Assembly (NCBI GenBank): GCA_014360395.1
Contig: JACIXM010000407.1
Coordinates: 1-18,600, forward strand
Length of the DNA: 18,600 nucleotides
Source of the DNA: Actinotalea sp.
Lineage (GTDB): Bacteria > Actinomycetota > Actinomycetes > Actinomycetales > Cellulomonadaceae
Direction: 5' to 3'
The position numbers and the translations under genes are program-made. The notes beneath the pieces are model-generated. The model did not search any database. It had not been told where the DNA came from and saw nothing but the letters and a program-made list of their open reading frames with translations. Below are positions 18,409 to 18,600 of the stretch, one piece after another; within the stretch, counting starts at the first letter, position 1, and each line of letters starts with the position of its first letter.

Positions 18409-18600
18409 GCGGCTCGTCGCGCCCGCGTCGGGAGAAAGGCGTCGCGCCTGGCCAGGGGCCGTCAGAAATGAGCACATCCCGGGGCCCTGCCGACGGACGA
18501 ACGTCCCGACGACGCCTCTGTGTCCGCCGTGTAACCTGGGGCACATCTGGGAGCGAGATCGAGCCTGTGGTGCGGTCCCCAGGGCGTACACCGCCGTGCG
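18409..18600 (+). promoter_or_regulatory. Non-coding region after whiA, likely holding the next operon's promoter
   Basis: No coding frame is convincing here. TAACCT (18532-18537) is a candidate -10, with no clear -35. An inverted repeat CCTGGGG (18535-18541) and CCCCAGG (18577-18583) starts at that box. GGACG-AA-CGTCC (18495-18506) is a small hairpin or dyad, and CGTCGCGCC is repeated directly at 18415-18423 and 18440-18448. I see no strong terminator for the whiA operon. In actinobacteria gap (glyceraldehyde-3-phosphate dehydrogenase) often follows; it is not visible in this window. Confidence 0.4.

Overview
The window is very GC-rich, and nearly every wobble position is G or C. The four-S1-domain rpsA, the order uvrC-rapZ-yvcK-whiA, the GTG starts, and the many promoters whose -10 box sits 6-7 nt before the start codon all point to an actinobacterium. 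The protein flavour suggests Micrococcales (Cellulomonas-like); that placement is inference. I see no insertion sequence, CRISPR array, phage gene or RNA gene; this is a conserved chromosomal core region.

Layout, left to right. rpsA (94-1602) is closed by a strong hairpin. coaE and pcp follow, overlapping by 4 bp, then uvrB (3025-5157) with its own hairpin. Next is a yybP-ykoY type manganese riboswitch (about 5237-5338) controlling a TerC-family membrane protein (5367-6503). A small YciI-like gene runs the other way (6531-6845). It is divergent from a two-gene unit made of a membrane Ser/Thr protein kinase (6998-8401) and an uncharacterised lipoprotein (8398-9000). A metallo-beta-lactamase-fold hydrolase (9007-9696, minus) is divergent from uvrA (9799-12660). 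The uvrA promoter carries a near-perfect actinobacterial LexA (SOS) box over its -35 element. An OsmC-like gene (12745-13254, minus) is divergent from the operon uvrC-rapZ-yvcK-whiA (13385-18408), in which genes overlap by 4 bp or sit 16 nt apart. The right end (18409-18600) is non-coding and probably holds the promoter of the next operon; gap is usual at this place in actinobacteria but is not visible here.

How the genes work together. uvrA, uvrB and uvrC, the complete UvrABC excision-repair set, lie within about 12.5 kb but in three transcription units, and only uvrA shows an SOS box. rapZ-yvcK-whiA is the conserved cell-envelope, carbon-metabolism and development-control group. TerC under a manganese riboswitch is probably a metal exporter or a protein that metallates exported enzymes. 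The kinase-lipoprotein pair is the least understood unit. The best regulatory reading is the TerC leader: a perfect 10-bp inverted repeat overlaps the aptamer's closing helix on one side and the Shine-Dalgarno on the other, which gives a legible translational ON switch.
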